The notes under the pieces were generated by a model. The model did no database searches. It worked only from the letters and a program-made list of their open reading frames with translations, and was not told the origin of the DNA. This document shows positions 1 to 8,400 of a stretch of DNA of 64,000 nt, in pieces. Within the stretch, counting starts at the first letter, position 1; each line of letters starts with the position of its first letter. A program made the translations under genes and the position numbers. The DNA is from Janthinobacterium sp. PAMC25594 (GTDB lineage Bacteria; Pseudomonadota; Gammaproteobacteria; Burkholderiales; Burkholderiaceae_D). The DNA is taken from contig NZ_CP080377.1 in NCBI RefSeq assembly GCF_019443505.1, forward strand, positions 5,084,001 to 5,148,000, read 5' to 3'.

Positions 1-2
1 CC

Positions 3-3000
3 TTCGTCCACTTGCGCGTGCACTCGGAGTACTCGATCGTCGATGGCCTGGTGCGCATCGACGACGTGGTCAAGGCGGCGGCGAAGGACAAGCAGGTGGC
101 GCTGGCCGTCACCGACTTGTCGAACCTGTTTGGCATGGTCAAGTTCTACAAGGAAGCGCGCGGCAAGGGCATCAAGCCCATCGTCGGCGTCGACGTGTGG
201 ATCACGAATGACGACAACCGCGAAAAACCGTCGCGTTTGCTGTTGCTGGCGAAGAATCGCATGGGCTATCTGCAACTGTGCGAACTGTTGTCGACGGCCT
301 GGCTGACGAACCAGTACAAGGGCCGCGCAGAACTGCGCGTCGAGTGGCTGCAGGCGCTGGCGACGAATACCTACGACCTGTACCCGGGCGAAAGCGCGGC
401 GAATGGCTTGATCGCCCTGTCCGGCGCGCATTTCGGCGATGTCGGTATTGCTATCGAGAATGGCAATCTGGCTCTGGCCGAGCGCAATGCGCAGCGCTGG
501 GCCGAGATTTTCCCTGGCCACTTCTATGTCGAGATCCAGCGCGGCGGCCAGGCCAACCAGGAAGCGCAGGTGCGCCATGCGGTGGCACTGGCGGCCAAGC
601 TCGGCTTACCCGTCGTGGCCACGCATCCCGTGCAATTTATTTCCCCAGAGGAATTTATTGCCCACGAAGCCCGCACCTGTATCGCCGAAGGCGAAATGCT
701 GGCCAACGCCAAGCGCGTGAAGCGCTTCAATGACAGCCAGCGCTTCCTGTCGCAGGCCGACATGGCGGAATTGTTCGCCGACTTGCCGACCGCGCTGGCC
801 AATTCCGTGGAAATCGCCAAGCGCTGCAATTTGACCTTGACCCTGGGCAAGCCGCAGCTGCCGAACTTCCCCACGCCGCCCGGCATGACGATCGATGAGT
901 TCCTCGTTGCCGAATCGCAGGCGGGCCTGGAAAAGCGTTTGATCCAGCTGTATCCCGATCCCGAGCGCCGTGAAAAGGAGCGTCCGCGCTACGAGTCGCG
1001 CTTGAAATTCGAGACGGATACGATTTGCAACATGAAATTCCCCGGCTACTTCCTCATCGTGGCCGAGTTTATCCAGTGGGCCAAGGAAAACGGCGTGCCC
1101 GTCGGCCCGGGCCGCGGTTCGGGTGCCGGTTCGCTGGTGGCGTATTCGCTGCTCATTACCGACCTGGACCCGTTGCAATACAACCTGCTGTTCGAGCGTT
1201 TTCTGAATCCCGAACGCGTCTCGATGCCCGACTTCGATATCGACTTTTGCCAGGAAGGGCGCGACCGCGTCATCCAGCACGTCAAGGATTTGTATGGCAA
1301 GGAGGCCGTCTCGCAGATCGCCACCTTCGGTACCATGGCGGCCAAGGGCGCGATCCGCGACGTGGGTCGCGTGATGGACTTCGGCTACAACTTCTGCGAT
1401 GGTATTTCCAAGCTGATCCCGTTCAAGCCGGGTAAACCCGTGTCGATCGCCGACGCCATCGAGGAAGAGCCGTTGCTCAAGGAGCGCCTGGAAAACGAGG
1501 AAGAGGTCAAGCAGTTGCTGGAACTGGCGCAGCAAGTCGAAGGCATCACGCGCAATATCGGCATGCACGCGGGGGGCGTGCTGATCGCTCCCGGCAAGCT
1601 GACAGACTTTTGCCCGCTGTACACGCAGGGTGGCGATTCGGGCGTCGTGTCGCAGTACGACAAGGATGACGTGGAGGCCGTCGGCCTCGTGAAGTTCGAC
1701 TTTTTGGGTCTGACCACGCTCACCATTCTCGACCGCGCCGTGCGCTACATCAAGCAGCTCGATCCCGCGCAAGCCGATTTCGACCTGGCCACCTTGCCGT
1801 TGAACGACAAGCCGTCGTACGACTTGCTGACCAAGGCCAAGACCGTGGCCGTGTTCCAGCTGGAGTCGCGCGGCATGCAGGGCATGCTGAAAGACGCGCG
1901 TCCCGACCGCTTCGAAGACATTATCGCGCTGGTGGCACTGTACCGTCCGGGCCCGATGGACCTGATTCCCGACTTCTGCAAGCGCAAGCACGGCGAACGT
2001 TTCGATTATCCCGATCCGCGCACGGAAGCGATTCTGTCCGAAACCTACGGCATCATGGTGTATCAGGAGCAGGTGATGCAGATGGCGCAGATCGTCGGCG
2101 GCTACTCGCTGGGCGGCGCCGACATGCTGCGCCGCGCCATGGGTAAAAAGAAGGCCGAGGAAATGGCCGAGCACCGCGAGATCTTCCGCGCGGGTGCGGC
2201 CAAGGACGGCTTGACGGCCGCCAAGGCCGACGAGATCTTCGACTTGATGGAAAAGTTCGCCGGCTACGGTTTTAATAAATCGCACGCCGCCGCCTACGCC
2301 TTGCTGTCGTACCACACGGCCTATTTGAAGGCGCACCACACGGCGGCCTTCATGGCCGCCAACTTGTCGCTGGCCATGGACGATACGGACAAGATCAAGA
2401 TCCTGGTGGAAGACTCGCTGGAAATCTGCAAGCTGACCTTGTTGCCGCCGGATATCAACGAATCGGATTACCGCTTCACGCCGAGCGGCGCGGCGCCTTC
2501 CGTGAGCGGCAAGAAAGTCACGCAGATCCGTTACGGCCTGGGCGCCGTGAAGGGTTCGGGCCAGAACGCCATCGAAGCCATCATCGCCGCGCGCGAGGCG
2601 GGCGGACCCTTCACCAGCCTGTTCGATTTCTGCAAGCGCGTGGATAAAAAGCAGATCAACCGCCGCACCATCGAGTCGCTGATACGCAGCGGCGCCTTCG
2701 ACTGCCTGAAGGTCGACCGCGCCATCCTGCTCGCATCCGTGGCGTTCGCCATGGAGTGCGCCGACCAGGCCGCCAAGGCGGCGAATCAGGTGAGCCTGTT
2801 CGGCGGCGACGACAGCGACATGGTGGCGCCGCCCGAGTACGTCAAGGTGCCCGTGTGGACGGATAAACAGCGCCTGACGGAAGAAAAGATCGCGCTGGGC
2901 TTTTACCTGTCCGGCCATTTGTTCGATTCGTATGCGCCCGAGGCGCGCCGTTTTGCGCGCACGAAACTGTCTGAATTGTCGCCGTCGCGCGAACCGCGCA

Positions 3001-3485
3001 TGATGGCTGGCGTCATCACGGGCTTGCGCACGCAGATGACGCAGCGCGGCAAGATTCTCATCGTTACCCTGGACGACAAGAGCGGCACGGTGGAAGTGAC
3101 CGTGTATGGCGAATTGTTCGACGCCAACCGGAAAATCTTCAAGGAGGATGAATTCCTCGCCGTCGTGGGGAAGGTGTCGGAAGACCGTTTTTCGGGTGGC
3201 TTGCGTATCACGGCCGAGAGCGCCTTCGACATCATCGCCGCGCGCGTGCAATATGGCCGCCAGCTGGGCTTGACCTTGCCGGCCACCCTGGACGCCAAGC
3301 GCATCCGCGATGTGCTCATGCCGCACCGGGCCGAGACGGGCTTGCCGATCGCTGCGCGGGTCAGCCCGCAAGGCGTCAGTTGCGTGCTGCAGTTCGGGGA
3401 CGAGTGGAAAGTGGCGCCATCGGATGAATTGCAGATGGCACTCGAGCAGATGCTGGGCGCGCAAGAGGTGGCCGTCGAATACTGA
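3..3485 (+). CDS. dnaE: DNA polymerase III subunit alpha (5' partial)
   Basis: Replicative polymerase subunit that extends DNA inside the pol III holoenzyme. The reading frame is open from base 3 (F-V-H-L-R-V-H-S-E-Y-S), which matches the beginning of DnaE a few residues after its initiator, so only the start codon and a handful of residues are missing. The TTG at base 12 is internal. The N-terminal PHP domain runs over roughly the first 270 residues. The polymerase active-site motif SMPDFDIDF lies near base 1230. An OB-fold segment (GVITGLRTQMTQRGKIL) begins near base 3010. About 1160 residues are visible, the usual DnaE length. A strong intrinsic terminator follows the TGA stop, so dnaE ends its transcription unit. 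Confidence 0.97.
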   Translation, partial: FVHLRVHSEYSIVDGLVRIDDVVKAAAKDKQVALAVTDLSNLFGMVKFYKEARGKGIKPIVGVDVWITNDDNREKPSRLLLLAKNRMGYLQLCELLSTAWLTNQYKGRAELRVEWLQALATNTYDLYPGESAANGLIALSGAHFGDVGIAIENGNLALAERNAQRWAEIFPGHFYVEIQRGGQANQEAQVRHAVALAAKLGLPVVATHPVQFISPEEFIAHEARTCIAEGEMLANAKRVKRFNDSQRFLSQADMAELFADLPTALANSVEIAKRCNLTLTLGKPQLPNFPTPPGMTIDEFLVAESQAGLEKRLIQLYPDPERREKERPRYESRLKFETDTICNMKFPGYFLIVAEFIQWAKENGVPVGPGRGSGAGSLVAYSLLITDLDPLQYNLLFERFLNPERVSMPDFDIDFCQEGRDRVIQHVKDLYGKEAVSQIATFGTMAAKGAIRDVGRVMDFGYNFCDGISKLIPFKPGKPVSIADAIEEEPLLKERLENEEEVKQLLELAQQVEGITRNIGMHAGGVLIAPGKLTDFCPLYTQGGDSGVVSQYDKDDVEAVGLVKFDFLGLTTLTILDRAVRYIKQLDPAQADFDLATLPLNDKPSYDLLTKAKTVAVFQLESRGMQGMLKDARPDRFEDIIALVALYRPGPMDLIPDFCKRKHGERFDYPDPRTEAILSETYGIMVYQEQVMQMAQIVGGYSLGGADMLRRAMGKKKAEEMAEHREIFRAGAAKDGLTAAKADEIFDLMEKFAGYGFNKSHAAAYALLSYHTAYLKAHHTAAFMAANLSLAMDDTDKIKILVEDSLEICKLTLLPPDINESDYRFTPSGAAPSVSGKKVTQIRYGLGAVKGSGQNAIEAIIAAREAGGPFTSLFDFCKRVDKKQINRRTIESLIRSGAFDCLKVDRAILLASVAFAMECADQAAKAANQVSLFGGDDSDMVAPPEYVKVPVWTDKQRLTEEKIALGFYLSGHLFDSYAPEARRFARTKLSELSPSREPRMMAGVITGLRTQMTQRGKILIVTLDDKSGTVEVTVYGELFDANRKIFKEDEFLAVVGKVSEDRFSGGLRITAESAFDIIAARVQYGRQLGLTLPATLDAKRIRDVLMPHRAETGLPIAARVSPQGVSCVLQFGDEWKVAPSDELQMALEQMLGAQEVAVEY

Positions 3486-3509
3486 CGGGCGCCCTTGCCG
3501 CACAGAACA

Positions 3510-3545
3510 AAGCCAAACCGCAGACATGCTGGTTTGGCTTTTTTT
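3510..3545 (+). terminator. Intrinsic terminator after dnaE
   Basis: Stem arms AAGCCAAACC (3510-3519) and GGTTTGGCTT (3531-3540) are perfectly complementary around an 11-nt loop and run into a T tract to 3545. It sits 25 bp after the dnaE stop. The next gene is convergent and ends at 3550, so the hairpin probably also helps stop leftward transcription. Confidence 0.9.
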
Positions 3546-3549
3546 ACGT

Positions 3550-3780
3550 TTACATGTCTTTCAGGCCCGTGATCGCATAGCCCTTGGCGGCGATCTGCTG
3601 GTGCGGCTGTTCGATATGGTAGTCGGGCAAGATCTCGGCATCGTCGGCCACTTCGCTGGCGCGTACTTCGAGTTGCCAGTCGGTATTGGTCACCTCTTCA
3701 GGAATGATCTTTCCTTCCGGCACGGCGAGGTAGGAAAAAATGCCGTCGTGCTCGGCCCGGCGGTAGATGTCTACGCGCAT
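3550..3780 (-). CDS. Small conserved protein, DUF6139-like
   Basis: A 76-residue acidic soluble protein beginning MRVDIYRRAEHDG. It has no signal peptide, membrane segment or catalytic motif that I recognise. The start is supported by a GGAGG Shine-Dalgarno just upstream on the minus strand (plus-strand CCTCC near 3787). The pattern of an R-x-D-I-Y-R-R start, a 'YLAVPEGK-IPEE' core and a 'KGYAI' tail resembles small Burkholderiales proteins grouped as DUF6139. That assignment is from memory and is tentative. It is convergent with dnaE and divided from it by the terminator. No function is known to me. Confidence 0.75.
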   Translation of the reverse strand: MRVDIYRRAEHDGIFSYLAVPEGKIIPEEVTNTDWQLEVRASEVADDAEILPDYHIEQPHQQIAAKGYAITGLKDM

Positions 3781-3928
3781 GAATGCCTCCTAGTAAGCGT
3801 TGGGGGAACCGGTGGGCGCCAGGCGTGAACAAGGCGCCAACCAATCATGCTAGCGTAACAGGATTGCGGCCGCCATGCTTTTTGTCGTGCGCGGCGGCAG
3901 GCGTGGCCTGCCGTTTCCTTGCCTGAGG

Positions 3929-4747
3929 TCAATAACGGTAGGTGGCGTAGACGGCGCCGATCGGCGTGGTCTTGCGTTGCACGATGGGGCTCTTGCCGGC
4001 GTCGCCCAGCAGGGTCGTCACGCCGACCAGGGTGTTGACGCTCCAGCGCGCGTCGATCCGGTGTTCCCAGCTGGCGCTGGCCTGCGCTTCATAGAAGCCG
4101 CCCTTGGGCGTGTAGCGCTTGAACGCCGTGTTGGCGGCCTGGACGGCCGTCACGCCGTACATGGTCTGCACATACTTTTTCTCGCCCCAGCCCGCTTGCA
4201 GGCTCAGGCTGACGGTGTCCTGCTGCTGGCCCTTGCTGTCGCTGCGGCCATAGATCTGGCCGCTGGCGCCCAGGTGCAGATTGGCGCCATTGTCGCGCTG
4301 TGTCAGGGGAATGTCGCTCGAAACGCTCAGCTGCAGGCCTGGCAGCGGCGAGTAGCCCATCCCCAGCAGGGCGCTGGCGTTGCCTTTGACGGCGCCCATG
4401 CCCTTCAGGTAGTTGCTGCCGCCCATGCCATTGACGCCCGTGCGCTTGTGGTCTGCGCGCTCGCCACGATAGCCGAGCGCGGCGCTGTAGCTGAAGGGCC
4501 CGGCCTGGCCGCCATAGCCGAGGCCGCGCGTGGTACTGGCGAAGAAGCCATTGCTCATGGCGTAATCGAGGATGATGACTGGCAAGGCCTGGATCTTGTC
4601 GCCGCCCGAATAGCTGGTGGCGGCGCCGACGCCGCCACCGATGGTGAAGACATTGCCGGAGGCTGGCTCGGCCGCCAGGGCGGACAAAGGCATGAAAAGC
4701 AGGCTGGCCAGTGTCAGGGTCGAGGACAGGGTAGTAGGTGCTTGCAT
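3929..4747 (-). CDS. MipA/OmpV family outer membrane protein
   Basis: A 272-residue outer membrane beta-barrel protein of the MipA/OmpV family (murein-scaffold or stress-associated porin-like proteins). The chosen ATG begins MQAPTTLSSTL and gives a clean signal peptide ending at LSALAAE. A longer reading frame exists upstream but would bury the signal peptide. The mature part is rich in Gly, Tyr and alternating hydrophobic residues, starts with VFTIGGGVG, and ends with an aromatic Y-R-Y, typical for barrel proteins. It is divergent from an OmpR-type two-component system. This gene arrangement is commonly seen, and it suggests the system controls the porin's expression. Confidence 0.88.
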   Translation of the reverse strand: MQAPTTLSSTLTLASLLFMPLSALAAEPASGNVFTIGGGVGAATSYSGGDKIQALPVIILDYAMSNGFFASTTRGLGYGGQAGPFSYSAALGYRGERADHKRTGVNGMGGSNYLKGMGAVKGNASALLGMGYSPLPGLQLSVSSDIPLTQRDNGANLHLGASGQIYGRSDSKGQQQDTVSLSLQAGWGEKKYVQTMYGVTAVQAANTAFKRYTPKGGFYEAQASASWEHRIDARWSVNTLVGVTTLLGDAGKSPIVQRKTTPIGAVYATYRY

Positions 4748-4843
4748 AAGATGTTTTCCGTCAGGTGGAGAACCGAGTCCGGAATGGCTCGATTGACGCT
4801 GCTCAGTATCGGCCGCCGCCATGAAGGGAAAATGAGCCCTTGC

Positions 4844-4862
4844 TGAAGATTGCATGAAGATT
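4844..4862. promoter_or_regulatory. Direct repeat, candidate response-regulator box
   Basis: TGAAGATT at 4844-4851 is repeated exactly at 4855-4862, giving an 11-bp period (one helical turn). This is the spacing OmpR/PhoB-family regulators use for tandem binding. It lies in the 159-bp gap between the divergent mipA-like gene and the response-regulator gene, about 45 bp before the latter's ATG. Binding by the neighbouring regulator is inferred. Confidence 0.55.
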
Positions 4863-4906
4863 TGTTCTTTAACTATTCTTCAGCTTGCGGTGGTTTAATA
4901 CGCCAC

Positions 4907-5593
4907 ATGAAGATATTGCTGATAGAAGACGACATGGACCTGGGCAACGGTGTGCGCATCGCCCTGCGCGACCAGGGCATGCAAGTGGTGTGGGTACGCA
5001 GCCTGGAAGACGCGGCGCGCAGCATCGAGCACGACAGCTGTGAACTGGTGCTGCTGGACCTGGGCTTGCCGGACGGCGATGGCCTCGACTTGCTGGCCCG
5101 GCTGCGCGCCGCGCGCCTGCCGGTGCTCATCCTGAGCGCCCGCGATACGCTGGAGCAGCGCTTGCGCGGCCTCGATGGCGGCGCCGATGATTACCTGGTC
5201 AAGCCCTTCGTGCTGGCCGAGCTGCTGTCGCGCGTGCGCGCACTGGCGCGGCGCAGCTACGGCTTCGATGGCGACACCATCGAACTGCGCGGCTTGCTGC
5301 TGCAGGTGCCCACGCGCCGGGTCAGCGTGCAGGGGCGGCCGGTGGAACTGACGGCCAGCGAATATGCGTTGCTGAAAACCCTGCTGATGCGCGCCAACAG
5401 AGTCATCACGCGCCGCGTGCTGGAAGAGCATATCCTGCCCGGTGGCCTGGCCAACGCCAGCAATACCCTGGATGTGCATATGGGTAACTTGCGCCGCAAG
5501 ATAGGCGAGGGCTATATCCGCACCGTGCGCGGCGTCGGCTATGTCATCGACCAGCAAGGCGATTCCCCCGCGGCGCCGGGCGCGTCGGCATGA
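4907..5593 (+). CDS. OmpR/PhoB-family response regulator
   Basis: A 228-residue two-component response regulator. The ATG at 4907 gives the canonical MKILLIEDDMD start; an upstream in-frame ATG at 4850 would add a non-homologous extension. The receiver domain occupies residues 1-115, with the acidic pair E7/D8/D9, phospho-acceptor D51 in LLDLGLPDGDG, and the lysine of the VKPF motif. The C-terminal winged-helix domain follows (ELTASEYALLKTLL ... TVRGVGYVI). It resembles the QseB/PmrA subgroup. It overlaps the histidine kinase gene by 4 bp (ATGA), so the two are translationally coupled. It probably controls the divergent MipA/OmpV gene and itself. Confidence 0.95.
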   Translation: MKILLIEDDMDLGNGVRIALRDQGMQVVWVRSLEDAARSIEHDSCELVLLDLGLPDGDGLDLLARLRAARLPVLILSARDTLEQRLRGLDGGADDYLVKPFVLAELLSRVRALARRSYGFDGDTIELRGLLLQVPTRRVSVQGRPVELTASEYALLKTLLMRANRVITRRVLEEHILPGGLANASNTLDVHMGNLRRKIGEGYIRTVRGVGYVIDQQGDSPAAPGASA

Positions 5594-6978
5594 TCGGCCA
5601 CGTATGGGCCATGCTGCGCCGGCCGACGCTGGTGCGCCGCCTGATGATGGCGCAGATGCTGACGCTGACGGTGCTGTGGAGCCTGGCCGTGGCCTATGTA
5701 CTGTTCGAGGGGACGGGCGAAGTGAGCAATGTGAGTCGCGGCGTGTTGCACGCCATTATCAGCGTGGCCGATAACCTGGCCGAGCAGCCGCAGCGCCAGC
5801 AGCACAGCTTGCGCGCGATCGATGAAGCCCTGCGCGAGGAGTTTGAAACGGGGCAAGTGTCGGAATTGGCGCCGCGTATCCTGGTGTGGCGCGGCGGCGA
5901 GCTGGTCTACAAGTCGCCCGATGCGCCCAGCGGCATCCGCAGCGCCGGCCCCGAGCAGATGGAAGTGGTGTACATCAAGGGCCAGGCCTGGCGCAGCCGC
6001 AGCCTGACCGAGGGCGGCACGCGCGTGACGGTGCTGGAGGTGGGCGGCCCATGGCAGTTTTTCATCACGATCAATTCACACGGCTATTACCTGCTGCCGT
6101 TACTGATCAGTCTGCCTTTCCTGTTGCTGCCGGCCTGGCTGTCGATCCGCCTGGCCATGCGCCCGTGGCGCCGCGTGGCGCAAGAGGTGGCGGCGCGGGG
6201 GCCGCAGGATTTGCGTCCGCTGGCCTTCAAGCCACCGCATGGTGAACTGGCGGCGCTGGTCGACAATCTCAATGCGCTGCTGCAGCGCGTGGGCGCCAGC
6301 GCCGCGCGCGAACGCAGCTTCATCGCCGACGCCACGCATGAGCTGCGCACGCCGCTGGCGGCCATGCGTGTGAATGTCGAAGCCTTGCAGGCCCAGGCCA
6401 GCGACCCGCGCCAGCAAGAATTGCTTGATGGCATTTTGAACAGCGGCAACCGCGCCGCTCGCCTGGTGGGGCAGTTGCTGCAGCTGACGCGCAGCGAAGT
6501 GCAGGCGCAGGCGGGCGAACGGCCGCCACAGGCGCTCGATATCCTGCTGCAAGACCGGTTGGCCGCCCTGTCCGGCCTGGCGCAGGTGGGCGGCATCGAG
6601 CTGGAGCTGCAAGCCAGCGCCACGCTGCAGGTGCCGGGCCAGCGCGAGAGCCTGGTATCGCTGATCGACAACCTGGTGGAAAACGCCATCAAGTACAGCC
6701 CGCATGGCGGCAGCGTGACGGTGTCGCTGCATGCCGAGCGGGGCCAGGCGGTGCTGCACGTGGCGGACCAGGGGCCGGGTATTGCGCCGGCCCTGTATGA
6801 GCGGGTGTTTGACCGCTTCTTCCGTGCGCCCCAGCAGGCCCAGCCTGGTAGCGGCCTGGGCCTGGCCATCGTCGCTTCCGTGGTGCGGCAGCATGGCGGC
6901 ACCATCCAGCTGCACCGCGCCAGCGGCGGCCAGGGCCTGCTGGTGGAAGTACGCCTGCCGCTGGCGTCGTCCGGCTAG
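5590..6978 (+). CDS. Sensor histidine kinase, QseC/PmrB-like
   Basis: A 462-residue membrane-bound sensor kinase, partner of the upstream response regulator. TM1 is at about residues 16-38, then a periplasmic sensor of about 120 residues, and TM2 at about 160-180 (LLPLLISLPFLLLPAWL). The HisKA box ADATHELRTPLAAMR has the phosphorylatable His at residue 250. The ATPase domain shows the N box (DNLVENAIKYSPHG), G1 (VADQGPGI) and G2 (GSGLGLAIV). The periplasmic segment is the QseC-like '2CSK_N' size class, but I cannot name the signal. The nearby outer membrane protein suggests envelope or cationic stress. Confidence 0.94.
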   Translation: MIGHVWAMLRRPTLVRRLMMAQMLTLTVLWSLAVAYVLFEGTGEVSNVSRGVLHAIISVADNLAEQPQRQQHSLRAIDEALREEFETGQVSELAPRILVWRGGELVYKSPDAPSGIRSAGPEQMEVVYIKGQAWRSRSLTEGGTRVTVLEVGGPWQFFITINSHGYYLLPLLISLPFLLLPAWLSIRLAMRPWRRVAQEVAARGPQDLRPLAFKPPHGELAALVDNLNALLQRVGASAARERSFIADATHELRTPLAAMRVNVEALQAQASDPRQQELLDGILNSGNRAARLVGQLLQLTRSEVQAQAGERPPQALDILLQDRLAALSGLAQVGGIELELQASATLQVPGQRESLVSLIDNLVENAIKYSPHGGSVTVSLHAERGQAVLHVADQGPGIAPALYERVFDRFFRAPQQAQPGSGLGLAIVASVVRQHGGTIQLHRASGGQGLLVEVRLPLASSG

Positions 6979-7097
6979 CAGGGTCGTGGTTTGACTTGCC
7001 CTGATGCATAGGCGATACTGCTTTCCTGCTCCGGCGTGTCACCGTGTGTCGCGCTGCAGCGCCACCGTTTTTCACTAGATACCGAGCCCCTCCCTCC

Positions 7098-8312
7098 ATG
7101 AATTTCTTTGCCCGCCGTTCACAATGGCCTCAAGCCATCCTTGCCGTCTTGCCGTTCACCCTGTTCTTTCCACTCGGCTTCATGTACACCGGCGTGGTGG
7201 CTTTCATCATCGCCTACCTGCTGGCCGGGGACTTCGCCACGCGCTGGCGTCACGTCAAGGAAAGCCCGCTGCGCTGGCCGGTGCTGGCGCTGAGCGTCGT
7301 CTCCGTGGGCGCCGGCATCTTCCTCGAGCGTCCGCCCAGCGAATTCTGGACCGATCTCGTGCATTACCAGATTTTTGTCTTCTTGTTATTTTTTGCCAGC
7401 ATCGGCCCTGGCGCGTGGCAGCACCGCGCCGTCAAGACCTTCTTTACCGGCGCCACGGTGGCTGCCACCCTGTTTTATCTCAATTACCTGGGCGTGTTGC
7501 CGAACGTGAGCTTTTTCCGCAGTTATGTGACTTATTCCGGTAACAAGTCGATCTTGCTGGGCGTGTTGCTGGCCATTGCTTCCGCCTGGATGCTGTTCCA
7601 GTTGAGCGAGCAGCCGGTGCGGCCCGTCAACTGGCCACGCCTGCTGCAATTCCTGTATGTGGCTGCGGCCGGTCTGTTGCTGGGCAAGACACGCACGGGT
7701 AGCCTGATCTTTGTCATGCTGTGCATGCTCATCGGTGCGCGCCACCTCCATCTGTCGTGGCGCAATGTGCTGGGCGTGCTGGCCGTGGGCGTACTGCTGA
7801 CCCTGCTGCTGGCGCAAGCGTCGGGCCTGCGTCAGCGCGTCGACAACACGGTGGCCGATATCAGCGCCTTTTCCGAAGGCAAGCAAACCAGCGAGCAAGG
7901 CATTCGCCTGGCGATGTATGGCGTCACCTTGCAAATTATTGCCGAGAAACCGCTGCAAGGGCATGGCGTGGGAACCTGGCTGCAGGAATACCGGGTCAGG
8001 ACAGTGGGCAATCCGATCAACATTCAATTGACGCCGCACAATGACTACATGCTGTACATGTCGGAAATCGGCCTGTTCGGCCTGCTGGCACTGCTGTGGA
8101 TACTGGTGGGCTTGCTCGTACATGCCTGGCGCACGGGAGGCGAGCGTGGCATGTGGCTGGGGATGCTGACCTTGTCGCTGATGCTGGGCGCCATGTTCAA
8201 CGCGATGATACGCGATGGCGTCTTCGGCATGGCCTTCATGATCTTGCTGGCGATTCCGCTGGCGGGCGCCTTGCCGGCGCGGGCGGGGCAGCCGCCCCGC
8301 GTACCGGACTGA
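7098..8312 (+). CDS. O-antigen ligase family membrane protein
   Basis: A 404-residue polytopic inner membrane protein with about ten hydrophobic segments and one larger periplasmic loop. The loop contains the Wzy_C-type signature region (GHGVGTWLQEYRV ... LTPHNDYMLYMSEIGLFG), in which the H-N-D-Y-L-like motif marks O-antigen ligase/polymerase proteins. It is therefore likely to transfer a polysaccharide or glycan in the periplasm (WaaL- or PglL-like). The ATG at 7098 is chosen because it opens a plausible cytoplasmic N terminus (MNFFARRSQWPQ). No strong Shine-Dalgarno precedes it, so the start is uncertain. No other glycan genes lie nearby, so the substrate is unknown. Confidence 0.85.
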   Translation: MNFFARRSQWPQAILAVLPFTLFFPLGFMYTGVVAFIIAYLLAGDFATRWRHVKESPLRWPVLALSVVSVGAGIFLERPPSEFWTDLVHYQIFVFLLFFASIGPGAWQHRAVKTFFTGATVAATLFYLNYLGVLPNVSFFRSYVTYSGNKSILLGVLLAIASAWMLFQLSEQPVRPVNWPRLLQFLYVAAAGLLLGKTRTGSLIFVMLCMLIGARHLHLSWRNVLGVLAVGVLLTLLLAQASGLRQRVDNTVADISAFSEGKQTSEQGIRLAMYGVTLQIIAEKPLQGHGVGTWLQEYRVRTVGNPINIQLTPHNDYMLYMSEIGLFGLLALLWILVGLLVHAWRTGGERGMWLGMLTLSLMLGAMFNAMIRDGVFGMAFMILLAIPLAGALPARAGQPPRVPD

Positions 8313-8321
8313 TCCGGTAAT

Positions 8322-8351
8322 CCGCGCCGCCCCCATGTGCGGGCGGCGCGG
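8322..8351. terminator. GC-rich hairpin between convergent genes
   Basis: Arms CCGCGCCGCCC (8322-8332) and GGGCGGCGCGG (8341-8351) pair perfectly around an 8-nt loop, just after the O-antigen-ligase-like gene. The following sequence is only moderately T-rich. It is a probable terminator between this gene and the convergent malic enzyme gene. Confidence 0.6.
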
Positions 8352-8361
8352 TCCTGCTTTC

Positions 8362-8400
8362 CTGCTTTACCTCAACTGCTTTACATCAACTGCTTTACTT
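8362..8400. repeat. 14-bp tandem repeat at the 3' end of the malic enzyme gene
   Basis: CTGCTTTACCTCAA (8362-8375) is followed by CTGCTTTACATCAA (8376-8389) and a partial third unit CTGCTTTACTTGGC from 8390. The third unit includes the TAA stop (complement of TTA at 8395-8397) of the malic enzyme gene. It looks like a local duplication of the gene's 3' end and has no effect on the protein. Confidence 0.7.

Noticed and set aside
606..3527. A 973-codon open frame antisense to dnaE
   Set aside because: Arg/His/Gln-rich translation typical of the complement of a high-GC gene; dnaE is certain on the other strand.
3895..3913. Hairpin CGGCAGGC / GCCTGCCG near the mipA-like stop as a terminator
   Set aside because: No T tract follows on the minus strand, so termination is doubtful.
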